DNA of 64,000 nt from Lomentospora prolificans. Lineage: Eukaryota > Ascomycota > Sordariomycetes > Microascales > Microascaceae. Shown one piece after another: positions 1 through 11,010 of the stretch. The notes below the pieces were generated by a model. The model did no database searches and had not been told where the DNA came from. It saw only the letters and a list, made by a program, of their open reading frames with translations. Numbering within the stretch: the stretch's first letter is position 1; the number at the start of each line of letters is the position of its first letter. Made by a program: the position numbers and the translations under genes. Location: NCBI GenBank assembly GCA_029532625.1, contig JARFXM010000004.1:4030001-4094000 (forward strand), read 5' to 3'.

Positions 1-877
1 GGCTAACGGGCTAAGTGAAACAAGACAATACAACCTTCCTAGCTGGTCCGTGATCAGGGCGGTTGCTGGCAAGAGTTTACAGCGCGACTTGACTTCAGAT
101 ATCGTACAAGGTCAAGCTTGAAGAACTGCACGAGGCGGTGCCTTGCAACTATGGAAGAGGCGCTTGAATATTTCAAAGTCGAATCTCGCAAGGAAAGCTC
201 CATCGAACCGTTTTCCCGTAACGAGGTTGATGAGAGCCCTATCATCGGAGTCGAACCGGGGGTCTGAAATTTGGCGTTGTATATAAGCACAAATCAGATA
301 TCTTTGAGGGGGTTTTACAACAGCAAGGAACAGGACCGGTTGCGACGCTCGTCACTGTTGCTTTCGCTTATAATCTCCACACTTACAGATCGCGATGCTA
401 ATATGCTCTGCTTGACATGGGCTATCTACCTGTCCTTACAATACATATACTAATCATACTTTATCGCCTTTTACTAGACGCCGGTGGCTTCCTTATTTCA
501 TGAGGCACCAAGTCAATGGCGCCGCCAATGGTCAGTCAGAACACCTTCAACTACGATTCACTGGCATGGTATAAAAATCGAGTCAGAGAAACAAGGGTGT
601 GGGTTGCCCACTTGATTACAACCATAATACAGCTAGGTGGCTTCCTTATCCCGAGCGACTCTGAATAAAGGAGCAATCTATCCAATTGAATATCCCTAAT
701 GACATCCTACACACAATGACCACTGAAGCACAACTCCAAGCCAAAGCATTTCTTCCAAGGTTCTCCCGAGATCAGGTTGCGCATCACCGACTGTCTCTCT
801 CGTTTCTCACGGCTGATCTAAGAGGCAGACGATCCAGAACACTGCAACCCTCTCCGCCATGCATAAATAACAAATAT
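1..877. other. 3' flank of hex1, no gene seen
   Basis: This stretch lies downstream of the hex1 stop codon. I see no long reading frame with family-like sequence, no tRNA and no repeat. It must include the hex1 3' untranslated region, but I could not place a polyadenylation site with confidence. Confidence 0.5.
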
Positions 878-2906
878 TTACAGACGGGATCCGTGAACGA
901 CCTTGAAGTCAACACCGAGCTCACGACCGCCGTCGTTAAGGACGAGCACACGGACGCTGCCGCGGCCAGAGTCGAAGGCAGCCTTGAGGCGCTCCCAGAG
1001 GTTGGACTGGTCAATGATGGGGAGGTCCTGCTTAACATCACCGGTCTCGGTCATGGCAACGACTAAAAACGGCCGAGTTAGAACCCTGCTGCCCGAGGGG
1101 AGCTCTTGACGGAGAACGGGAAAGAACTTACGAGCACCATCCTGCATGTCAAGGACACGGTACTGCTTGAAGATAGGGCCGAGCATGGTCTGGACGACGA
1201 CACTGGGGGCGGGATGAGAGATGAAAGAGCTCTCCTCATGGAGGGCCTTGGTGAAAAGATCGACACCGAGGTATCGGTACTGGCCAGTAGCGGCAGAGGT
1301 GGAGATTCGGATCACCTGGCAAGGACGGCCCTGGAGCATGAGGAAGTCGCCAATACGGACATGGTGGCAGGGGATGGTGACAGTGTTGGGCACGTAAGGA
1401 GCGCCCGCCTCCGACCTGGGAGCACGAGGAGCACGGGAGACGCGGGTCTCACGGCTCTCATGCTCGACATGGTGGTGGTGGTGGCGGGACTCTGGATGCA
1501 CAATCTTGTCAGCCAACCTGTGCAGCCCCTGGCGGAACGAGTGGTAGTGACCTGCAAGTAAGAAAAGTATTAAGAAGAATCCCAGAGCAAGTCACTTGAC
1601 GACTGTTGCGGGGAGGAAAGGAAAAAAAAAGGACAAAGGAGAAAGAGAACAAGGGAAAGGGGGGAAGACATACCATCCTCATCGTAGTAACCCATCTTGG
1701 AAGGCTTGGTGAAGCGGCGAGGCTCGACGGTTTCTTTGCTGCTGTAAGCTCGGTCGGCGTCCCTGTAGATGCGGCTAGGCTTGCTAGGCTCTACAGCGTA
1801 CTCCTCAACGTGGGTAGTGGTCGTGTGCTGAACCGGGCGGTAGTGGGCTCCCTCGACGGCGAACGTGCTGGAGGGCTGAATACGGGAGCGGTACTCGCGT
1901 TCAGCAATATCAACAGGGCTGGCGGTGTAGTGGTGGTGATGGTCTACCTCGACACGAGTCTCGGCGAAGTCAGGTCGAGAAGGTCTAGCAAGAATGAATT
2001 GATGTCAGAGAAGGGTTGTGTTGGTGTGAGGATGGAAGAAATAGTAGTAGTAGGTGGTTGAAGAAAGAAAAGAGGGAGCTCTGAAATTGCCAGCCCCTTT
2101 CAAAACAAAGCTGGCGGTACTGTGCGGTGTGAACAACACGAATTGCACCAGCTCAGTGGGCAGAAAGCTAGCCAATTGGTGCCTGACTGCAGAAGCACCA
2201 TGCCCGATTCGGTAGACCCCTGGCGCCATTGGCAAGCATCAAATGAAGGAAAGGGGGCAACCCGAGCGCGCCAAGTCAGCTGGTACCAGGCCCCCAGGCT
2301 TGTTTACGTTCCGACCAAGCATCCACTCAACAGTGACCAGCCCCGGCTCCAACAGTGGAGAACGGGCGGTACATTTGGAAGGTGGGAAAATGACACATTC
2401 AGTGATGGAGAAGGCGGCAATGTGGTGCGCGGATGTAGGAAAAGCGGAGAGGAAGAAAACAAACGGCGATCGAACTGCAAAGGTGCAAAACGCGCGCGCA
2501 TTTCGCGCCAGCGAAACAGAATGGAAGAGTCCAACTTACCGGAATTCCTCCTGAGTGTGGTAGAGACGCTCCTGCTTGATGCCGGGACGGCGGCGATAAT
2601 CTTCTTCACGGGTGTAGTGTACTTCTTCTTGTCCGGACTCGTGAAAAGTAGAAGAGTATTGACCTTCCCGTCCGGCCTTGGGGGGGATGAACTCGACCTC
2701 CTCGTGGGTGGTGGTAGTTGTGGTTGTTGTGTTGGTTTGGGTCTCCGCCTCGCGGTATGTCGATGGGAAGACGCTGAAGGGGACGGGGACGCGAGCTTCA
2801 AAGTCCAGGTTGGCGACCTTTGGGTGAGCAGGAGAACTCAAATCTTCCACAATCGACCTTTCGCGAATGTACGAAAGACCGGCTAGGGAAGATTCTTGGC
2901 CTCTTG
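878..2906 (-). CDS. hex1: Woronin body major protein Hex-1
   Basis: Hex-1 self-assembles into the crystalline core of the Woronin body, a peroxisome-derived organelle that plugs septal pores after hyphal wounding. Exons read on the minus strand: 2540-2906, 1674-1984, 1132-1551 and 878-1062. Introns 1985-2539, 1552-1673 and 1063-1131 have GT-AG ends and all joins keep frame. The last two exons carry the eIF5A-like fold, with stretches such as GRPCQVIRISTSAATGQ and VVQTMLGP. The protein ends in Ser-Arg-Leu, a PTS1 peroxisome import signal. The usual short form starts at the ATG at 1695 (MGYYDEDG) and gives 208 residues; Neurospora Hex-1 is a little shorter. An open frame upstream adds about 220 residues rich in His, Thr and Glu (DFAETRVEVDHHHH, a run of eight Thr), like the extended isoforms known in other moulds. 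I could not place the first coding exon of the long form: the frame is open to an acceptor at 2907 but has no ATG. His clusters occur in two exons. Confidence 0.93.
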
Positions 2907-5900
2907 CTACACGAGAATAACAACTGAGGTTATTCTAACTGATCCCGAAGGATATTGAGCAGAGGTGGGTTTGGGGGAGTTGAGAGCTTGATGAGCGAAG
3001 CAAATGAAGCAATTGGATGTGATCTTTGGGATCTTGAAGAGTTGAAGTTGGCAAGATTCGAAAGCGAAGAAGGCGGGTTTTGAGGAGATGAGAACTGGGG
3101 AGAAAAACAATTGGGGGGTGAAAGGGAGGAAGGAAGGGAAAGGGGCAGAAATAGGCGAGGCAGGGGAGCTACGGCCTTGGTTGAGCATGAAGGGGCCTGA
3201 ATGAGCATTTGAGAGAGGGAAGAAGGGGTGTTGGGGGGGGGGGGGGGGGGGGGTAAGCAGAAGTGTACTCATACTGTACAATTACAAGTCATAGCGCTGT
3301 TCCTGTACAGTGCTTTAGCTGCGAAGCATCGTCAAAACAGAGCTAGCTGGAGGTACATCAGCTTGTTCCTGTGGGTTACAGCTTCAAATGGGGTACATGG
3401 CTCTCCTCTCTGAAACGACGTGTACAGATAAATTGGGCCGAGCCTCTCGAGACCTTCGGGTAGTGGTAGCACTCCCGCGCAGAGCTGTCGGGGCGTCATT
3501 GTATGAATCCATGTTCAGACAAGGGTTGTGATTGGACCGAGCTTTGTTTACAGTGAACTTGAAGGAGCACAAGCTTCGCGCCGACGTCCTAGCAACCCTT
3601 GGCTTCAGCAGGTGTTTTTTAGGCGGTTCCTTGTCCAGGTTACAGTGTGGGATCGGATCTGGCACAGCAAATGGAGGAAGGACAGACCCCGATCTTGCCC
3701 GCTTATTTAGGGAAGGTTTCGACTTTTGTGGTGGGCCTCATAGCATGTTCCCCTAGAGCGATCTTTGAAGGCCGGGTAAAGGGGCACCTAATATTCATCT
3801 GTTGCTGCAATCTCCAAAAGTGGAGTTCAGCACCGCTCAAGCAGCGTCTTGATGCCCTGTTTGGGGCCATTTCAACAGAATCTGGCAATATTACCTGTCA
3901 TCGAGGGTGTATTGATCTGACAGGCCTACTTGTAGTCATTTGGCTAGTCAGCAGGCTGGAGCTGACCTTCCTGCAAGTCTTGCATCTGCACCCGCCACAG
4001 CTTTCTTCGACTGTCTGGTGTTGGCCAATGGCCTCCAACACCAGCCTCTTGTATCTGTGCTGGCTGTCAAGACCTTTTGATTGGAGATGGCCTCACAGGT
4101 TGATTCAATGGATCGAGAATATCCATTGCTCCTCGGGTTCGATAGGTACTCGTCATCCCGCCAGGTTGTCGAATACGAAGGTACCTGTGGGGTCCGGAGT
4201 CTTGAAGTCGAAATTTTGGTCAAGCCTCGGCAGCTGATCGGTGGCCCCCTAACTAATCCTTCAACCTGGCCCGTTCAACAATGTGATACTGCGTAATAGT
4301 CGTTTCCGGTAGGACCCTGTAGTACGTAAACTAGGTTGCTTCCAGAGAAGTTCGTGGAAGCCCATTACTGGACCTTGCCGGTCTGGCCTCGACCCTGGTG
4401 CATCGTTGCCATGGCCAACCCGCGCCAAACCATTGTGCGGACCTGGCGCCGGCGGCCAGGTGCTTCCCCAGGAACAAACGTTTGGGGGTTCCCACATCTT
4501 CATACTACGAAAGTGAGGGAGCTGGACGTTTGGTGGAGAATGCTCAACCTTTAGCACCATTATGCTGACTTTTAAGTGTCGGACCGGGACCACGTGAAAT
4601 ATGCGATAGTAGCACGCGTAGGCGATCATTGCTTGAAAATCGTGAAGGATACAGGGCCGCCCCCCTGTTACTAAATGGTCAGTCATTACAGGTAGCCCTT
4701 CGCTCTTTCATGTCTGTGGCCACTGAGCCGATGATACTTGGACGTCTCGCCTGCTTCCGCCATCGATCCTACAAGGGAATTAAAGAACTGGTATCAAAAG
4801 TATCGTTCCCTGATCTTGATGTGATTTGTAGATTAGGGCGGACGGGTTCAGTCGCCTCGCGTCACCACCACTAGCGAACTTATTGACATTCCTGTACCGA
4901 GATACTTCATACAGTGTGCCCGAGCTTCCGAAGGACAAGCCATCAATTGATGCATTTGATTCTTATCCCTCTGATCCACCTCACCGGCTTTAACCTGAGG
5001 GAGCGACAAGAACCACAGAATCGGCGAGTTACCGGAACTCTGGGTTAAGGTGAAACGATCTCCTCTAAATTACTTTTCAAGACCCTGGGGTTGGATCATT
5101 ACCCTGAATGAATCTCTCAATCGAGACGGAGAGGTGGCGGACCGCTCGACATCGCTTTTGATTTGATTTCCACGACGCGTGCCCCCCACCAACACCCAGA
5201 CGCGTCTTTGAGCCGAATCGACCAATCGTAATATTGGATGTCATGAGCAATTCCCCTTGTTGATGGTGCCGCGTTGGATCAAGTAGTGTACTTTCACGTA
5301 CTGTGTTGATATTAATTGTGATAAGTGGAGCCTCCTTCTACGGTTGCCTCGACAACATCCCAAATAAGGTTAGATTCAGGGAGATCGTACTTGTACGAAA
5401 ATACAAAGCCGTCAATGATTGAGGAGCGCTGCACCCTGCGAGTTTATCGTTCCGTTCCTCGGGCCAAGTTTACCAAACTCCGTCTGCGGCCGAGGATGTC
5501 GACTCCAGATTCCTTCCTGACCAAGATGACTATTTGCTGCTGACTCGTCGTCTCGTCTCATGTCATTTTCGAATACGAAGGCTGAACTCGTCAACAGACC
5601 ATCTCAACCCCACAATAGGGCTCGTGCACCGACATCTTTTGCCACTGTGGCGTACAAGTTTCCATCTGACAGCTTAGCTCCGGGTCTTCATGATTATGTC
5701 GCGTCTTCACATGTAAGTGTTGTTAATGGCTCTGAAATCATGGCATTGTAGAACGTGTATTGAATCGGATGTACTTGTTTAGGTGCTCAAAGCCTATCTC
5801 TCTATGTAGAGCGCTCTGTGCTTAAATCTGCCAGAATGGCCTGTGCTCTTCACGTTGTGAATATACTTCTTCCATGTAGGCCTGGTGTGTCGAAATATGT

Positions 5901-6376
5901 TACAGCTCTAATATCATCTTTCTTCTCCAAGGAGTGTCGAGATTCAAGTAAAGAGGCGGGTATCCCGCTAACTCCTACTACTCGAGACTAAATGCTGTGC
6001 TGCTGGGGATCATGGATATACTGGTCTAGCATATCGGGAATAGCGCCAAAAACAACCCTGGCCGCTATATAGATGCGATGAAAGAAAATTCATCAAGCGG
6101 ATGCAGCGCGGATAAGATCGCTGCGAGAAAAAAAAACAAGGGCGAAACAGAAAAGGGTCAAGACGGATACTGATACAGTAGAGACCGGTGTCTCTGATAG
6201 GATAAATGTTGTACGGGTCCTCTTATCTAGGGGGATTGTTACCACGGCACAATCTGACTCCCAAGCAGCATTCCAAGGAGGCAAAAGATTGCCTCGCAGT
6301 TTAGTTGCGCCAGTAACTCGTGGGAGGGATGCGGCTATACGAGAAGACTCGCCGGAAAGGCGGCTCGAACTGAGAT
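2907..6376. other. hex1 upstream region and gene-poor interval
   Basis: The first few hundred bases (2907-3280) should hold the hex1 5' untranslated region and perhaps its unplaced first exon; the sequence there is C/T-rich on the minus strand. From about 3300 to 6376 only short overlapping frames on both strands occur. None has recognisable family sequence or plausible splice structure. I see no transposon ends, and no strong AT bias of the kind repeat-induced point mutation leaves. Confidence 0.45.
3233..3253. repeat. poly-G tract, 21 bases
   Basis: An uninterrupted run of 21 G lies upstream of hex1 (C on the hex1 strand). Its length is likely to vary between strains and it may be miscounted in assembly. 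Confidence 0.9.
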
Positions 6377-9300
6377 TTAAAGGTTGATATTACCCAACGG
6401 CAGCACCCTCGACTGGTCGGCGTAGAATTGGGCGCGGTAATCCACGATGGCTTTGCTGATAAGGTTGAAGTCTTTACTCTGCTTTGCTTTGAATTCCGAA
6501 AGCAAGGCCCGGAGCCCATCAATATATCGTTCTTGCTCTTTTCCCTCGAGCCTTTCCGAGTTTCCTAGTTGAAGAAGAATCTGACTGTCTATAGAGCGGA
6601 AGGGTTAATCGAAACGTCAGCGTCGATCTATGCTGGCGCAAGATTTGTCAGTCACTGTCGTAAGATGCGGACGACTTACCGGGTATGTCGACCGAGTCTG
6701 GGTGCTGGAACTCGCAGCTGGTGCCACGTGGACAACCTTCTGGCAACAAACTATCCAGGCAAAATGGTTCTTTGGGGTTAATCTTGTTGCTGTATGTGAG
6801 GGATCGTAATCCTTGAGAGACTTCCTGGCTGAAATTGGGATGGAAACGGTACGATAAAAATTCTCTTAGCACGCTCTTGTAGGGCGCGAATCCAGGAGTA
6901 GCCGCGCGCACAGGGGCGATGGCGTCGTCGTTCGACGGTTCCGGGCTCTCTTCGCTGGTATTAGCTGCGCCATTCGAGATGTGGGTAGGGACTAAGGAAA
7001 ATTCTGCTTCTTGTATGTCAGTGTGTGCTCGGGAAGCGGGCTCTGAGCTTGGTGATGCGTGTGGATTAATCCCCCTTGGGGTGTGATCTAGAGCATTGTG
7101 TGGTTCGTCATCAACCGCCATGCTAACGACCGCCATGTCATCTAGGTCTGCCGTGGAGTCGGTCTGCAATGGGGGCAGGCCAATAGATTCTGTGTCGACA
7201 AGGGTTGCAAGGTCTGTCATCGGCACATCTTCGAGAGCTTTAGTGGGAGCCTGCTGAACCCCCGACGTCACCTGGTCGGTTGATCCGTCTTCTCCTGCTC
7301 CGTGAGATGTTTCGATCCCTCCATTTGGTGTGGCACCTGTTGGACCAGTGGGAGCTGGGGCATCTGGTATTGAGGAGGCCTCTTCGGGAATACTGGCAAT
7401 CTGTTCCAACTCCGTGCGGCTCGACTCCGGATCGGTTGCTACAATATGGCTAGGGTATTGAGGAGTAGGTTGATCTGAAGTACTTGATGATCCGTGCTCC
7501 GCGACGGTAGGGACAGTAGTACCTTCTTCCCCATCCTTCGTGAGAGTCTCGAATTCAGAAGAAAGTTTCGCTTTCTCGGCAAGCATCTCGTCAACCTCCT
7601 TTTCGATGCGGGAAACTTCGGACTTGAGGAGTCGTAGTTTCGTTACCTTACTCCGGATGGTAGACTCCAAAGTGGGCAATGAGTCGCTGACAACTCGAAT
7701 TCTCTGCCTGCGCTGGGCGTCGGTGGCCGCTGCACCCCTAGGCGCCTTGGGTAAGATCTTCTGCACTTCTCCAACCACGTTGTGTGGGAAGTAGGTTTGG
7801 CGTGGACTCTGTGAATCCGGTGACTGAGACTGAGCAGAAGAGGGCCCGGATATTAACGGCTGAGAAACGCACGGAGTCCCCGGCCCGGTAGCAGGCGACT
7901 GTGATGATGTGATATCTTTCGAGGTTAGCTTGGCACGCTTCCGTCGTTCAGCCTCGGCAATTTTGCGTTTCATTTCATCAATATCCTGGTTGATGCGCTG
8001 GAGTTCGGCAGAATCCGTCTGTTTCATGCTTCCAGATACAGAAGCAGGGCTGGCGAAGCTGCGCTGGTTACGGACATCGGGCAGGGGTGGCTGATCTCGG
8101 TGGGCGGGCGGTTTACCCTTCTGTGGGTAGCTCGCATTGTTTGGTTCAGTTGGAGCATCGTCTACTTGGGAGCTAATCTCCATCTCTACGTCTTCATCTT
8201 CCGACTCGTCACTAACGTCAATAACAAGTGGCTTCTCGACGTGATGTTGACTAAAGGTCCGCTTAAACGGAGGCACCGCTGAGTTTTCGTTCAGGTCGGA
8301 TGCTGTCGGTCGCTTCCGTGTATTGGTTGTTGTCGACTCGGAAAGGAAGAGCCCTGGGATCGAGCCGGACGTTTGAGTTGCAGACGGACGGTTCTGGCTA
8401 TGAATGTGGATATCATGACCTGCGGCCAAAGTTTGTGGGTCCTTGAGTAGCGACGTGGATGGGTGCTCCGGCACGTCAGCATTTCGATTCGGCGTGTTGG
8501 TTTCCGGTTCAGTACGATGAGAATCACTCTCATCCAGAGCTGCTTTCTGCGCTTTAAGAGCTCGTGACTTTTGAAGAGCTTCTAGCTTACGCTGCAACAG
8601 GCGTTCCTTTTCGGGGTTCTTGCTCGCTTTCCCCGCGTTAGCTGCTGGATTAGCCTGCTGTAAGTTCTGGTGCGGCCCGGGTTGTGCTGGGAGAGAAGAT
8701 GTCATAGTATTGCGCGAGGCGCCTGCGAGGTGGTCCTGATCTATAGTTTTGGTAGGCCGCCCCTGCTGTTTGGCATTTTTGGCTGCAAGGAGGCGGGCAA
8801 TGCGGTCTTTCCGTTCTTCTTGTTTCTGAGACGTAGTTGTGGGTGGGGGATTAGGTGGAGCGGCAGCAGGGACTGCAGCCGAACTAGGCTGAGGCGCGGC
8901 TTCGGGTGGTGGTGCACTCTTCTCCGTTGTTGATGCATTGGCAGGGTGATTCTTTAGTCGCGACTGTGGTTCGTGAAGAGGTTTGGTGGCTTTCGTATCT
9001 AGGCCGAGGCCGGCAAAAAGATCACGAATGATATTCGGATCAATGCCTTCATCTAAATAATCTTGAAAGCGAACTTCTAAGGGCCAAAGCCGTAGAATTG
9101 AAGCCTGTGCCTTCTTTCGCGCCTCAACGGGACTCTCGAAAGCCGTTTGATTGTCCCCCATTTTTGGGATTGAAGTTGTTGGATCCGGCAATATATCTTT
9201 ATGAATTAGTTTAGCGATTGATGAGACATTGCCGTAGTAAGGGTACTTATAACAAAATGGGTTGTATAAAGGGAAATCAAGCTGGACGTACCTAGACCGT

Positions 9301-10098
9301 CCGCGCTGGCCTGTTGAGGGGGCGGGGACGTGACGGAAAGCTCTCCTGGGGATAAGTAGGGTGAGTAAGAGCGCGATCTTTCGCGGCCTAGATACCTGCG
9401 AGTTAGCGAATTATGTTGAGCCTTCTTGTTCTAGGCTACAGACCTGCTATTGCCGAGTCCCCCGGACCGGTCTTGGTGACTGGAAGATGCGCTATCGGAC
9501 TGCCTGGTTGGGCTGGGTCGTAATCCTCGTCATCTGTTAATGTGTTTTGGGATGTCGGGACTGGGAGAACATTGGTGTGTTCTATGGGTTCGATGTAAGG
9601 CTCGTAAATATCTTCGAATGCTGATTCGTCGAGTTCACCTTCTTCCATGGCATCGTTGGCAATGATAGTAGAGTCTCGATGGTTTTCGGGGGCAGCAACC
9701 GTCGCGATAGTATGGGGTGGCACAACGCTCATAGTCGTCGATGTGTATTGCGGTTGAGGCGATTTGTTGGCATCGGTATAGTTTCCGCTTATAGCGCGGA
9801 ACGTTGTATGAGAAGTAGTACTTGGTTGCGCCTTCCAAAAATCTTGGTTTCCGGGTTTCGGGGTAGCAAGAGTATTGGAAGCTGTAGGAGTTGTACCGGG
9901 TGCTGCGAACGAGAGGCCTGGAATAGCCGTACTATTGTAATCGTATGCCGCCTGGGAAACTAGAGAGGGCTGAGTATCGAAGGATGGAGCTACCCGGTTC
10001 GTGGAAGGATTGAGACTGCCGAGTCCAGGTGGTGAGTGCGGAAAGGGACCCTGAGGCTTCTGCGCGTGGCCATGGGCCTGAAATGCTTGCTGATTCAT
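6377..10098 (-). CDS. Red1/ZFC3H1-type CCCH zinc-finger protein
   Basis: Spliced model on the minus strand: exons 9444-10098, 9292-9387, 6680-9196 and 6377-6588, giving 1,159 residues in one continuous frame. Near the C terminus is one CCCH finger, C-x8-C-x5-C-x3-H (C1063, C1072, C1078, H1082). It is preceded by a conserved block (YKSVLREFLSYRFHPNF) that is typical of the zf-C3H1 family. S. pombe Red1 and human ZFC3H1 belong to this family; they are scaffolds that link RNA-binding proteins to the MTR4 helicase and target RNAs to the nuclear exosome. The rest is long, disordered, Ser/Pro/Gln-rich sequence with acidic patches and two short coiled-coil segments near residues 645 and 770. The last exon (SQILLQLGNSERLEG onward) is short and fits the family's C-terminal tail. 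Two introns use weak sites (donor GTCTGT at 9443, acceptor AAAG at 9197), so the second exon is the least certain part. Family assignment is by motif; a nuclear role is inferred. Confidence 0.8.
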
Positions 10099-11010
10099 GA
10101 TGACGGAAGTAGAAGTCCAGCTTGGAAATCCTGGTAATTCTTCGTTTCAGGAACTTTGTAAAAGAACATGAGGCTGGAAGCCACAACGGGGATCGCCTTG
10201 AGGAAGTCGCAAAAACGAGCAGGGTTCAAGAGCAACGAGGTTTACGCGCGCGGGATCAGAAGGCCGCGCTTGGGGTTATTGCTGTAATCGAGGCTCTTAT
10301 TCTCACCGGAATAAAGGCATTAAAATGTTCATGGTTAATGTGAAGGTGGAACGAAGGAAGCACTTGATCGTCTGATAGCAGAACAAATTCGCCCGGATGA
10401 AGCTGAGAATCGGTGGGCCTCTGACGGTGATCTAGAAATGTCAACCAGAGATAATTTCCACAAAGCTATTATGTATTAACCGAAGTTTAGCAGGCACGAA
10501 TCCACATTGATTCAGCCTGAGGCTAGCTGTGGTGGTCCGCGCGCGTTTGACGGACCCACAGCTGAGCTCGTTAGCTTCCCAAAAAAAGACCATCATAGAT
10601 GACATGTTCAACTCTATTGGACGCACGTGATTTTGTTTACTTTGAGCCCCACTGCCCTGGGCAACAGCACCTCCATCATCAATGGCGTCCCAGGCATAAT
10701 GCTGAACCACGTCCGCGTTCTGTTCTGTCTTTCCACAAACGCAGGCCGGATTTGATGTCCTTACCTATCTGTTTTATATCCAGTCATTAAATTGATTTTT
10801 TTTTTTCACTCTTCGTTTGCTCGAAGCATCTTGCATTCCCATTCCTAATCTTTGTTCTCCAGCCTCGGGGTACCTCTCTCACTCTGTTTACTTCGCCCCG
10901 TGGTCATATATCGAGCATCAAGCTGGACTGGGTCATCCCGCCTTTTTCCAACTAAATTTGACGCCTCAAACTAGACAATATCATACACAAGGCCTAGATG
11001 ATGCGCCATA
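10099..11010. promoter_or_regulatory. shared upstream region, zinc-finger gene and myosin gene
   Basis: This 0.9-kb region separates two divergent start codons and must hold both promoters. A T run (about 10796-10806) is followed by a C/T-rich stretch to about 10980. Such stretches are common just upstream of transcription starts in moulds. I found no specific operator. Confidence 0.5.

Noticed and set aside
878..1516. Single unspliced 212-codon frame as the hex1 gene
   Set aside because: It reads through the 69-nt intron 1063-1131 and begins inside an exon. Splicing restores the conserved DMQDGALVAMTETG junction and the MGYYDEDG start.
2122..2886. 254-codon plus-strand frame
   Set aside because: Antisense to hex1 exon and intron sequence, with no family-like segments.
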